Shown piece by piece: positions 13,123 through 20,886 of a stretch of 64,000 nucleotides of DNA. Position 1 is the first letter of the stretch, and every line of letters begins with the position of its first letter. A program made the position numbers and the translations under genes. The stretch lies in the IMG/VR virus record IMGVR_UViG_3300035182_000347, positions 1 through 64,000 of that record. One strand, given 5' to 3'. This stretch comes from a virus. The notes under the pieces are model-generated. The model worked only from the letters and a program-made list of their open reading frames with translations. It ran no database searches and was not told the origin of the DNA.

Positions 13123-13294
13123 AGGTGTACTCAACGGAGACTTGGACATCGAGCGTGCCACGGCGCTGCACAAGCTGGCGAAGAACATCAGCGAGAGCCT
13201 GTACAGCGAAACCAAGATAGCAATGTTCAGCCATGAGATCGGCAGCGCCATTCCGAAGATGGGAGACCTACCGCTTGGCGGCAGCGATGAATAA
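13055..13294 (+). CDS. hypothetical helical protein (79 aa)
   Basis: Helical protein with GVLNGDLDIERATALHKLAK and NISESLYSETKIAMF, a pattern I associate with small phage early proteins of unknown function. AAAGGTGCAATAA precedes the ATG. It overlaps the preceding gene's end in another frame. Both frames look coding, but one of the overlapping segments may not be important. Confidence 0.6.
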   Translation: MKNESKELKTTGQLRTMLANAAKGVLNGDLDIERATALHKLAKNISESLYSETKIAMFSHEIGSAIPKMGDLPLGGSDE

Positions 13295-13307
13295 CGCAGG
13301 AAACGAA

Positions 13308-13616
13308 ATGACAACGCCTATCGCACAAGGTCCGGATGAAAATGTGGAGCAGGACGCCGCCCGTTACCGCTGGTTGCGTGACCGGATGGAGGTGCTCTAC
13401 AAAGAAACGATGTCTGGCCGGGAACCCCGCGCCACGCTGGCTATGCGCATTGGGCATGAATTTCTGGATAGCAAAATGCGCCCGGCCGCTGGGTGGATGG
13501 CCACCCTATATTTCGACGAATGCCGAGAGAAGGTGGACGCTGCAATAGACGATGCCATGAAGATGGCTAACAACCAAGCTAAGTGTCCTGGCTGCAGTTT
13601 TCCCGGTCCCGCTTGA
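13308..13616 (+). CDS. hypothetical cassette protein (102 aa)
   Basis: The segment DAARYRWLRDRMEVLYKE resembles a recurrent phage motif (ARYRWLR), and the C-terminal FDECREKVDAAIDDAMKMAN is the matching second helix. I recall this as a conserved phage hypothetical family. CAGGAA precedes the ATG at 13308. The last 16 residues (NNQAKCPGCSFPGPA and one before) come from attC-like site 16, so the CPGC there is probably not a zinc site. Confidence 0.6.
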   Translation: MTTPIAQGPDENVEQDAARYRWLRDRMEVLYKETMSGREPRATLAMRIGHEFLDSKMRPAAGWMATLYFDECREKVDAAIDDAMKMANNQAKCPGCSFPGPA

Positions 13617-13630
13617 GCGCAGAGTTAGCC
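13565..13630 (+). other. attC-like recombination site 16
   Basis: Left box GGCTAAC (13565-13571), left arm AACCAAGCTAAGTG, right arm CCCGCTTGAGCGCAGA, right box GTTAGCC (13624-13630). 66 bp; arms resemble site 11. This is the last such site seen in the window. Confidence 0.65.
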
Positions 13631-13639
13631 GCGACATCC

Positions 13640-13693
13640 ATAAAAACATTTGAGGAAGAATCTTCTTTCGAATCTTTGAATTATACGTATAAT
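13640..13693 (+). promoter_or_regulatory. conserved operator-like block and promoter
   Basis: ATAAAAACATTTGAGGAAGA with the inverted repeat GAAGA-A-TCTTC (13655-13665), then TATAAT (13688-13693). Parallel to the block at 10583-10637; the inverted repeat ends 22 bases before the -10, at the -35 position. Confidence 0.65.
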
Positions 13694-13723
13694 TAAATCG
13701 TCAACAACGAACAAGGAATGAAA

Positions 13724-13957
13724 ATGACGTCAATGTTCAAAACCCAAGAGCATCCAATGATGGTTGAGGCCACCGCTCATATTTTTACCTTGCTTAACGG
13801 TAAGGTTTATGAGTTTGTGAACATAGACGGAACAGACCAATTTGCGTTGTCTGGATCGTCCAACTATTACGACGCCGCCCAGTTTGGGCGCGCCAAAGAA
13901 AATGCGATCTCCAAGGGGGCAGTGTTCACCGAATCTCGCGGCTGGACCTTCAAGTAA
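13724..13957 (+). CDS. hypothetical protein (77 aa)
   Basis: Unrecognised small soluble protein. AAGGA lies 6-7 bases before ATG 13724, which is preferred over ATG 13718. It is controlled by the second inverted-repeat promoter. It is followed by a short CCCGC...GCGGG hairpin that may be a weak terminator, then by the gene at 14006. Confidence 0.55.
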   Translation: MTSMFKTQEHPMMVEATAHIFTLLNGKVYEFVNIDGTDQFALSGSSNYYDAAQFGRAKENAISKGAVFTESRGWTFK

Positions 13958-14005
13958 GTAAACAACCCGCTCATAGATGGGCGGGAAACAAATCAGGAGA
14001 ACACT

Positions 14006-14380
14006 ATGACCGCTTATACCCCATACGTCTATGGCGCAAGCAGCACGACTTTTGAAGCCGAAAATGCCTGCGAAGTGGCTGAAAAGATTATGCGCTCGAA
14101 CAGAATGCGAGAGGTGCTTGGCCTAAACGGCCTAGCAGGATACAACTTGCATGGCTTGAAGCTTGAAAGGGCTGTGATCACCAAGGACGGACTGACTCGT
14201 AAGCTGGTCATCCAGTGGCAGGCGATGCAGACACTGCCGCAAGAGCAAAATGGCGAGCATAACTCGATAGAAACCAAGACCGTTTATATGGAGCACGGTA
14301 TCGACAACACGCCAGAAACAGAATGGCGTTGGGTGAAGGACGGAAAAGGCAAGCTAAATGCTCAAATTTTCCAATCCTAA
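14006..14380 (+). CDS. hypothetical protein (124 aa)
   Basis: Unrecognised. The N-terminal YTPYVYGASSTTFEAENACE and a central Lys/Arg-rich part (LKLERAVITKDGLTRKLVIQ) suggest a mixed alpha/beta fold without membrane segments. CAGGAGAAC precedes the ATG. The 3' end overlaps the next gene by 23 bases, so the two are probably translated together. Confidence 0.6.
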   Translation: MTAYTPYVYGASSTTFEAENACEVAEKIMRSNRMREVLGLNGLAGYNLHGLKLERAVITKDGLTRKLVIQWQAMQTLPQEQNGEHNSIETKTVYMEHGIDNTPETEWRWVKDGKGKLNAQIFQS

Positions 14381-14630
14381 AATCGGTGGCTCTCGCAATG
14401 GCGCAGGCCTGGCAACCGACGCTGCCGGCCTGAAAACCGCAAAGCACACCGTAACCCTGGACGTAGTGACGGTGGATCGCCTGAAGGAATTGGGTGCGGG
14501 AAATCTGTCTCGCGGAATACGACAAGCCGCTCGGCGACTGGCGGATAAGGCAAAAAGTGAGCCGACCAACCCGATGCAGCCCGCAATGCCAAGCATCGGC
14601 TGGCAAAGCAACACAAGGAGAGAACCATGA
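14358..14630 (+). CDS. putative ribbon-helix-helix DNA-binding protein (90 aa)
   Basis: Residues 27-62 (KTAKHTVTLDVVTVDRLKEL, then NLSRGIRQAARRLADKA) fit a ribbon-helix-helix: strand HTVTLD, helix VDRLKELG, and helix LSRGIRQAARR. The flanks are disordered and basic. It overlaps the genes on both sides (ATGA-type with 14627), indicating an operon. Likely a transcription regulator of the late-region entry; target unknown. Confidence 0.6.
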   Translation: MLKFSNPKIGGSRNGAGLATDAAGLKTAKHTVTLDVVTVDRLKELGAGNLSRGIRQAARRLADKAKSEPTNPMQPAMPSIGWQSNTRREP

Positions 14631-15448
14631 GTAAGGTGAACGCATCAGACGTTTCAACCGAAGTCGAGGCTGAAATCGGCCTTCCGGTGTTGGTCGACAA
14701 CGCCGTGGATTTGGTATTTAGAGGACCGGACGGGGCCATCGATCAGGCCCTTGCTACAGCCGACCGCTCAGCGGCCATGAACGCAGGCGACCGTTCGAAG
14801 GCCACGAACATAGGCGTCCGCTCGGCTGCCGTGAACATGGGTGACCATTCGGTTGCCATTAACGCAGGCGACCGTTCGACGGCAATAAACACTGGAGACC
14901 ACTCAGAGGCCATGAACATGGGCTACCAATCGTCGGCCATGAATATGGGAGAATTTTCTGCGGCCACGAACACGGGAGAACAATCTGTGGCCATGAACAT
15001 TGGCCGCCACTCAGCGGCCATGAACACGGGCTACTGGTCGACGGCCATGAACGCGGGCGAATATTCGGAGGCCACGAACACTGGCAGCTACTCGGCTGCC
15101 GTGAACACTGGCGACCAATCGGTTGCCATGAACGCAGGCTACCGTTCGACATCCATGAACACGGGGGAATACTCAACGTCCAAGAACGAAGGCGACCAGT
15201 CGTTTGCCCTGAACACGGGCTACCACTCGGTAGCCGAGGTGATGGGCACCGGTTCGGTCGCGGCATCCCTTAGCGCCCAAGGGCGCGCCCGCGCTGCCGC
15301 TGGCGGCGCAATCGTCCTCTGCTACCGCGACGAGATTAGCGGTCGCCTAATCAATATCCGCGCCAGCATAGTTGGCGAAAATGGCGTCAAGCCGGACACC
15401 TGGTACGTTCTCGACGCCGCTGGCGGATTTATCGAGGTTACCGAATGA
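14627..15448 (+). CDS. 9-residue tandem-repeat protein (273 aa)
   Basis: About residues 46-205 contain roughly 18 tandem units of 9 residues with the pattern xxSxAxNxG (for example DRSTAINTG, EYSEATNTG), predicting a Ser/Asn-stacked beta-helix or YadA-head-like rod. A C-terminal cap follows (GGAIVLCYRDEISGRLINIR, then GENGVKPDTWYVLDA). This layout resembles phage repeat proteins of unknown function. CAAGGAGAGAACC precedes the ATG. It could be a structural or ice-binding-like rod. No signal peptide. Confidence 0.7.
   Translation: MSKVNASDVSTEVEAEIGLPVLVDNAVDLVFRGPDGAIDQALATADRSAAMNAGDRSKATNIGVRSAAVNMGDHSVAINAGDRSTAINTGDHSEAMNMGYQSSAMNMGEFSAATNTGEQSVAMNIGRHSAAMNTGYWSTAMNAGEYSEATNTGSYSAAVNTGDQSVAMNAGYRSTSMNTGEYSTSKNEGDQSFALNTGYHSVAEVMGTGSVAASLSAQGRARAAAGGAIVLCYRDEISGRLINIRASIVGENGVKPDTWYVLDAAGGFIEVTE
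14764..15240 (+). repeat. 27-bp coding tandem repeats (9 aa units)
   Basis: Degenerate 27-base periodicity encoding xxSxAxNxG inside the gene at 14627. About 18 units, diverged at DNA level but with conserved AACA-GGC triplets at the Asn-x-Gly positions. Confidence 0.8.
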
Positions 15449-15535
15449 AAACGAACTGCGGGCAGACGACGAAGGCAACGAGCAATGCCAGTCCTATCTG
15501 ACAGCGGGCCTGATTGAATACGCGGAGGAAGAGGA

Positions 15536-15901
15536 ATGCCAGTTTCTGAACTGATTGACGATCTACGCGGCCGGATAAACCCGGTATACGCGTCCCAGCC
15601 CGGAACAGAAAGCCATGAGCGCAGGCTGTGTGCCGAGGCACTGGAGGCGCAGCGCGACAGAATCAACGAACTTGAAGGAGCGATAGGCCGCGGCTACCGA
15701 ATGCTGCTATCTGAGCCTGACACGAAAGGCGCTCTATTCAAAACCGAGAACATCCTGCGGGAAGCGCTGGAGCTGGCAGCCAAAAACCTGATCTCCGTCA
15801 GAGGCCGGCACCATACCGAGCAGGCGTACAAGCTGCCGCATGAGGCGGTTGAGAAAGTAGGCACCCTGCCGGAGTCGCAACGTAATGCCAAATCGTCGTG
15901 A
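15536..15901 (+). CDS. hypothetical coiled-coil protein (121 aa)
   Basis: Mostly helical. EAQRDRINELEGAIGRGYRM is a likely coiled-coil segment. GAGGAAGAGGA precedes the ATG. It lies 16 bases before the small-terminase gene and belongs to the packaging operon. Function unknown. Confidence 0.6.
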   Translation: MPVSELIDDLRGRINPVYASQPGTESHERRLCAEALEAQRDRINELEGAIGRGYRMLLSEPDTKGALFKTENILREALELAAKNLISVRGRHHTEQAYKLPHEAVEKVGTLPESQRNAKSS

Positions 15902-15916
15902 GGATACTGTAGCGCC

Positions 15917-16420
15917 ATGCCAAAAATAGTTAGATTCGACAAGGATGAAGCCCTTACCGACTGGAAAACCGGGAAATATACGGTACGCGATCTTGCGTCT
16001 AAATATAAGGTTTCACCGGGCACAATCCATAAGCTCGTTGTCGGAGTAGACAAGTCACTAGCCCCTTTAATAAACAAAGCAGTTGAAATAAAACAAGAAC
16101 TTACAAATTTTAATGAACGGGAGATAAACAGATTTGAACAAGAAGTAAGCGAGCGTACAAAACACATTCAATTCTTCACCAGCGCTAACGCACTGATTGC
16201 CAAGACGGTCATCAATAAAGTGCAGGCGGATGGCGATGAAGCCAGCTATCAGGACTTGAATGCAGCGGCCAATGCCATCACCAAGGCCCAAGAGAATGTT
16301 CTGGGCAAGCAGCCGGATAGTGTGGTCAATGTTGGGGTGACGCAGCGGACGGTGATTCAGTCGGCAGATCGGGTGCGCGAGATTCGACAAAAGCTGATAA
16401 GGGACATCTGTGGCGAGTAG
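15917..16420 (+). CDS. terminase small subunit-like protein (167 aa)
   Basis: Probable DNA-recognition subunit of the packaging motor. Residues 10-45 form a helix-turn-helix (YTVRDLASKYKVSPGTIHKL), residues 50-80 a long charged helix, and the C-terminal part is helical for oligomerisation. Assigned from this layout and from its position: the large subunit starts inside its 3' end (11-base overlap). Length fits small terminases. Confidence 0.75.
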   Translation: MPKIVRFDKDEALTDWKTGKYTVRDLASKYKVSPGTIHKLVVGVDKSLAPLINKAVEIKQELTNFNEREINRFEQEVSERTKHIQFFTSANALIAKTVINKVQADGDEASYQDLNAAANAITKAQENVLGKQPDSVVNVGVTQRTVIQSADRVREIRQKLIRDICGE

Positions 16421-17966
16421 CCTTTCGGAAGAGGATGAGATTCTGCGGGTAATGCTGCTGGATGACTTCCAGCTATTCGTCGAGTATTTCTTCCGGGCGC
16501 AGTACGGCCGGCGCTTTGTGGTGGCCGAGCATCATGCGCAGATTACTGAGGCATTGACGCGGGTGGCGGCCGGAGAGTGCAAGAGGCTGATTATCAATAT
16601 CCCGCCTCGCGCCGGAAAGACTGAGATTGCCGTCAAGATGTTCGTCGCTTGGTGCCTGGCGCACAATCCGGCGGCGAAGTTCATCCACCTTTCGTACTCC
16701 GATGACCTAGCACTGGACAACTCCAGCTCGATTCGGGACGTGGTGAAGTCTGCCGAGTATCAGAAGCTCTTTCCGATTGCGCTCAAGGCTGACTCTGACA
16801 GCAAAAAGAAGTGGCTGACCAATGAGGCGGGCGGCATGTACGCGACGGCGGCAGGGGGCGCGATTACCGGATTCGGAGCGGGATTGATGCACCGAATCAG
16901 GACGGGAACGGAATGCGCGGCGGATGGATTTGGCGGCGGAATTTTAATTGACGACGCCTTGAAGCCAGATGATGCGTACTCGGAAACCGTGCGCGGCCGT
17001 GTTAATAATCGCTTCAACAACACCATCGCCAGCCGGGTGAATAGCCCGGATACGCCGATTGTCGTGGTCATGCAGCGGCTGCACGAAAACGACCTGACCG
17101 GCTATCTACTGGCCGGTGGAAGTGGCGAGAAATGGGAGCACCTGTGCATTCCGGCGATCAATTCGCATGGTGAGTCAATTTGGCCAGACAAGTGGTCGAT
17201 TGAACGGCTGCGGCAGATGGAAGCGGCAGACCCTTATACCTTCGCCGGGCAGTACATGCAGGTGCCGTCGCCACTTGAGGGGGGATTATTCAAGCCTGAC
17301 AACATCGCCATCATTCTGGTATTGCCGGTTGAGTCAATCGAATGGGTACGCGGTTGGGACTTCGCCAGCACCACGACGGGCGACTGGACGGCGGGCGTAA
17401 AGTTGGGCAGATTGCGCGAGGGCCGATTGATTATCGGCGATGTGGTGCGCATTCGCGTGGGTCCGGACGAACGCGATGCCGCGCTACTACATACGGCGGC
17501 GCGAGATGGCTATGAGTGCAAGCAATCCATCCCCCAAGACCCTGGGCAAGCCGGCGTAACGCAGGTCAAGTACCTCTTGCGCCAACTGGCCGGGTACAGC
17601 GTCAAGTCAAGCCCGGAGACGGGTAACAAGGTGGTGCGCGCCGAGCCGGTAGCGAGTCAGGTCAATGTCGGCAACGTGATGATGCTCAAGGCCGAGTGGA
17701 ATTCGGCGTTGATCAACGAAATGCGCATGTTCCCCAATGGTACATGGGACGATCAGGTCGACGGTCTGAGCCGGGCGTTCGGTCTGCTGATCGGGCGCAA
17801 CCCGTCAGAGATATTCATCCCTGACACCAGCATCAAGGATGTCATTGCGGCGGCTGGGACGTGTGGGCGGTGCGCGTCATTCGGTGATGGCATGTGTAAA
17901 GAGAACTTCGGACTACAGGTAGGCGCATCGGATATTGGGTGCGGGATGTTCATTGCGGGGTGGTAG
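16410..17966 (+). CDS. terL: terminase large subunit (518 aa)
   Basis: ATP-driven DNA packaging motor and nuclease. Walker A is IPPRAGKTE (about residues 62-70), Walker B ILIDDAL (about 178-184), and the ATPase coupling motif is in VVVMQRLHENDLTGYLL. The nuclease domain starts near EWVRGWDFASTTTGDWTAGV, whose WDxA is a metal-binding acid motif. The C terminus has an extra Cys cluster (CGRCASFGDGMCKENFG ... GCGMF) that looks like a zinc site and is unusual for this family. The GTG start overlaps the small subunit gene. Confidence 0.9.
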   Translation: MASSLSEEDEILRVMLLDDFQLFVEYFFRAQYGRRFVVAEHHAQITEALTRVAAGECKRLIINIPPRAGKTEIAVKMFVAWCLAHNPAAKFIHLSYSDDLALDNSSSIRDVVKSAEYQKLFPIALKADSDSKKKWLTNEAGGMYATAAGGAITGFGAGLMHRIRTGTECAADGFGGGILIDDALKPDDAYSETVRGRVNNRFNNTIASRVNSPDTPIVVVMQRLHENDLTGYLLAGGSGEKWEHLCIPAINSHGESIWPDKWSIERLRQMEAADPYTFAGQYMQVPSPLEGGLFKPDNIAIILVLPVESIEWVRGWDFASTTTGDWTAGVKLGRLREGRLIIGDVVRIRVGPDERDAALLHTAARDGYECKQSIPQDPGQAGVTQVKYLLRQLAGYSVKSSPETGNKVVRAEPVASQVNVGNVMMLKAEWNSALINEMRMFPNGTWDDQVDGLSRAFGLLIGRNPSEIFIPDTSIKDVIAAAGTCGRCASFGDGMCKENFGLQVGASDIGCGMFIAGW

Positions 17967-17972
17967 CAGATA

Positions 17973-17994
17973 GTCGTGACGCCACAATAGACGC
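17973..17994 (+). promoter_or_regulatory. late promoter-like element, leaderless type (1)
   Basis: GTCGTGACGCCACAATAG followed by ACGC and the ATG of the portal gene. GTCGTGACG plus 13 bases reaches the ATG. The -10-like CACAAT ends 6 bases before it, so transcription would start at the ATG. No ribosome binding site is present. Confidence 0.75.
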
Positions 17995-20211
17995 ATGAGC
18001 TCAGACCTTACCCATTCAGTCGCCTTTAACCATTCCGCGCCACAAGATGAGCGCACCTCTGCGCTTGCAGAGCTGCAGAAGGCGGCCATGCCAACACGCG
18101 TCATTTCGGCTGAGGTTGTTGCCAAGATGATTGAGATGGCTGATATGACCAAAGCCATCAGCCAGAATGTCGTCCCGTTCCCTGGCCCAAACCAAGGAAA
18201 GCCGGGTATGCAGTCGATTCGGCTGGATGATCGGCAGCTTGGCCTGCAAGGTGAGTATTGGGAAAAGCCGGCCGCGATGAGCTTTGATGCTCTGCGCGCC
18301 ATGGTCGATCAGACGCCCGTCCTGAACGCTGTGGTGATGACGCGGATACGCCAGGTGCAGCGCTTCTGTCGCGTGCAGGAATCCGGCGAAGGCATGGGCT
18401 TCACCATCAGACATGTGGACAAAGACCATCAGATCAGCGCTAGCGAAAAAGAATCCATAGGCCTACTGAACAAGTTCATGGCGAATTGCGGCTGGGAGTT
18501 CAATGCGCGCAATCGGCGCAAGTTGCGGCGCGACAACTTCGGAAACATGATGGGCAAACTGGTGCGGGATTCGCTGGTGCTTGACTCCTGCGCCATCGAG
18601 ACTGAGTTCAAGCGTAACCGCGATGCCGGCATGGATGGTATGGCGGCCATTGATGGCTCAACCATCCGTCTGACGGCAGAAGGCGGCTACAGAGGCAATG
18701 AGGATATTTTCGCCGTACAGGTGATTCAGGGGGCCATTCGTACCGCCTACACCTACGACGACCTGATATACGATCCGCGCAATCCACGATCTGACATCCT
18801 GGTGGGCGGCTACGGCCTGGGTGAGACGGAATTGCTGGTGCGCGTGGTCACTGGCTTCCTCAATGCCATGACGCACAACATCACAGGATTTGACCGGAAC
18901 GCTATACCAAAAGGAGTCCTGCATCTGTCTGGAGACTACACGCAAGATGATCTGGTGGCCTTCAGGCGCTACTGGAACAGCATGGTCAAGGGCACGAATA
19001 GTCAGTGGTCGGTGCCGGTGCTCATCAGTAAGGATCAGGAAAGCAAGGCCAGTTTTGAGAAGTTTGGTGTGGATTACGACGAGATGCATTTCTCGAAGTG
19101 GATGACCTTCCTGGCCAGCTTGATATGTGCCATCTACGGCATGAGTCCGGCTGAAATCAACTTCGATGCCTTCTCGGGCGGTAATTCATCGCCTCTTAGT
19201 GGCTCAGATACCGCCGAAAAGCTGGCCGACTCGAAAGACAAGGGCCTGCGGCCTCTGCTGAGCTACTTCGAGAATCTATTCACCGACTACGTAGCCAATG
19301 ACTTCAGCGACAAGTACGTGTTCCGCTGGACCGGGCTGGATGACAAAGATGTCGAGACCAAGGAAAAGCGCGCCGGCTTGATTTTGACGCTGAACGAAAT
19401 GCGCGCCCAGGAGGGGTATGACGCAATCGAAGGCGACCTGGGCGATGCGCCATTGAATCCATCGCTGATTGGCCCATGGCTGCAGATGCAGCAACAAGCC
19501 CAGCAACCGGATACCGGAACCCCGCCAGAAGACGGGCAAGGCGGCGACGATCCGCCCGAAGGCTTTGGTGGTGGCGATGGTGGCGGCGACTTCGGCCAGA
19601 AACCGGATGGCGATGATGATCAAGCTCAGGACGGCGCTCCAACCAATGAAGACAGCGAAGAAGAAGCCTTTGGCAAGGCCATCAAGCCGACCGGGAACCC
19701 CGGCGTTGGCCTTGATGATGATGTGTTCTTCGACCACGACGAGCATGGCCCAACGTCCGGAAAGGTAGTAGCCGTCGGCAAGGACGGATTCACCGTCAAT
19801 CATGAGCTTACCGGGAAGACCGGTGTGCTGTGGGACAAGTTCCTAGGCCACAAGAAGCGAGCCGAGCGCAGGCTGATCCCAGTCATGCAAGGCGAGGACG
19901 GCATGATTGCCCGCGATGCAGCCACCGGCAAGCGGACATTCCTTGCTGGCGAACTGCCAGACGACGGGCAAGACGAAGAGATTGTCGGCGAACACATGCA
20001 GAAGGCGATGCAGATCATGGCCAGCAGCCAGTCAGACAAGGTTGATGCCGTGGCGGCGCTGGTTGAACGCATGGCTGAACAGTCACCAGACATTCAGGGT
20101 TTGGTTGATGGCCTGGGCGCTGTGATACAGAAGGCCATGGCCGACTCCGCAAACCAGCACGCCGGGCAACTCTCCGCGCTGGCGATTGCGGTTGAAAAAC
20201 TAGCTCAGTAA
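17995..20211 (+). CDS. portal protein with C-terminal extension (738 aa)
   Basis: Residues 1-490 are portal-like: an N-terminal clip, IDGSTIRLTAEGGYRGNEDI and WMTFLASLICAIYGMSPAEI (the conserved crown/stem segment of SPP1/HK97-type portals), then FSGGNSSPLSGSDTAEKLAD. Residues 490-560 are a disordered Gly/Asp/Gln-rich linker. Residues 575-640 (TSGKVVAVGKDGFTVNHELT) look like an SH3/KOW-like module, also present in the kinase-fusion protein at 25774. The last 70 residues are helical. The portal forms the dodecameric DNA gate. Its start has no ribosome binding site and directly follows promoter element 1. Confidence 0.8.
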   Translation: MSSDLTHSVAFNHSAPQDERTSALAELQKAAMPTRVISAEVVAKMIEMADMTKAISQNVVPFPGPNQGKPGMQSIRLDDRQLGLQGEYWEKPAAMSFDALRAMVDQTPVLNAVVMTRIRQVQRFCRVQESGEGMGFTIRHVDKDHQISASEKESIGLLNKFMANCGWEFNARNRRKLRRDNFGNMMGKLVRDSLVLDSCAIETEFKRNRDAGMDGMAAIDGSTIRLTAEGGYRGNEDIFAVQVIQGAIRTAYTYDDLIYDPRNPRSDILVGGYGLGETELLVRVVTGFLNAMTHNITGFDRNAIPKGVLHLSGDYTQDDLVAFRRYWNSMVKGTNSQWSVPVLISKDQESKASFEKFGVDYDEMHFSKWMTFLASLICAIYGMSPAEINFDAFSGGNSSPLSGSDTAEKLADSKDKGLRPLLSYFENLFTDYVANDFSDKYVFRWTGLDDKDVETKEKRAGLILTLNEMRAQEGYDAIEGDLGDAPLNPSLIGPWLQMQQQAQQPDTGTPPEDGQGGDDPPEGFGGGDGGGDFGQKPDGDDDQAQDGAPTNEDSEEEAFGKAIKPTGNPGVGLDDDVFFDHDEHGPTSGKVVAVGKDGFTVNHELTGKTGVLWDKFLGHKKRAERRLIPVMQGEDGMIARDAATGKRTFLAGELPDDGQDEEIVGEHMQKAMQIMASSQSDKVDAVAALVERMAEQSPDIQGLVDGLGAVIQKAMADSANQHAGQLSALAIAVEKLAQ

Positions 20212-20302
20212 GAGCCTTCTGGCGACGGAATAGTGAAGGCTTTCGCGGCGGAGATTAAAAACGCAAACACCTTAAACGCAGCAATCAAAAAGGAGTAAAG
20301 AC

Positions 20303-20686
20303 ATGCCTAAATGGGTACATTCTGACGTATTGGATGGTGGTTTGAATGCCATCAAGACAGTTGCGATAAAAATGATGCTGATCAAAGCCTACACGGCCGG
20401 CGACAGCTATACGACGGTCGCCACGACAAACAAGTTGGCTGAAGTAACGGTTGCTACGGGCGACTTCACCCTATCGAGCAGCGGAAACAATCGACTAATC
20501 ACTACAGCGACAAAGAGCGCTTCCGCGACGGTGAGCTCGGGGGCTACACCCGACCTGCATATTGCCTTTACGGATGGCGTATCGAAAGTGCTTTGGGTTA
20601 CTGACGAAACCTCGGATCAGGTGATCACCAGCGGCAACACGGTAAACTTCCCTGCGCTGACCTATACCAGCAACCAGCCGACTTGA
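20303..20686 (+). CDS. putative structural protein (127 aa)
   Basis: Beta-rich, Ser/Thr-rich sequence (KLAEVTVATGDFTLSSSGNN, then TKSASATVSSGATPDLHIAF) typical of phage head or fibre decoration proteins, but with no recognised family. AAAAAGGAGTAAAG precedes the ATG. It lies between portal and other repetitive structural genes. Confidence 0.6.
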   Translation: MPKWVHSDVLDGGLNAIKTVAIKMMLIKAYTAGDSYTTVATTNKLAEVTVATGDFTLSSSGNNRLITTATKSASATVSSGATPDLHIAFTDGVSKVLWVTDETSDQVITSGNTVNFPALTYTSNQPT

Positions 20687-20703
20687 TCTCAGCTGACAAC
20701 GCC

Positions 20704-20886
20704 ATGAGTCACGCACTGGAATTCACCAGCGAAACCGACCTAGATGCCGTATTTGTTTGCGCGACCTGCGGACAAATGGTTGGCTTCAATAAATCGGAAA
20801 CGAGCGATCCGCACGCCGTAAAAGTCGGCGCTGACTGGACGGCACCTGCAAACCCCGATCAATGGATGTCGCCATGCACGCAATAA
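20704..20886 (+). CDS. small Cys-containing hypothetical protein (60 aa)
   Basis: Short protein with CATCGQMVGF near the middle and a C-terminal Cys; it could bind a metal, possibly as a dimer. The ATG at 20704 follows the previous stop by 18 bases with no clear ribosome binding site, suggesting translational coupling. It overlaps the next gene by 25 bases. Confidence 0.5.
   Translation: MSHALEFTSETDLDAVFVCATCGQMVGFNKSETSDPHAVKVGADWTAPANPDQWMSPCTQ

Noticed and set aside
14764-15240. Regular repeats that could suggest a CRISPR array
   Set aside because: The 27-base units are contiguous, have no unique spacers, and are coding with conserved amino acids.
15372-15554. Open frame of 60 codons between the 9-residue-repeat gene and the gene at 15536
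   Set aside because: Overlaps the repeat gene by 77 bases, has only TTG/ATG starts deep inside it and no ribosome binding site. The C-terminal acidic part might be real if an unusual start is used.
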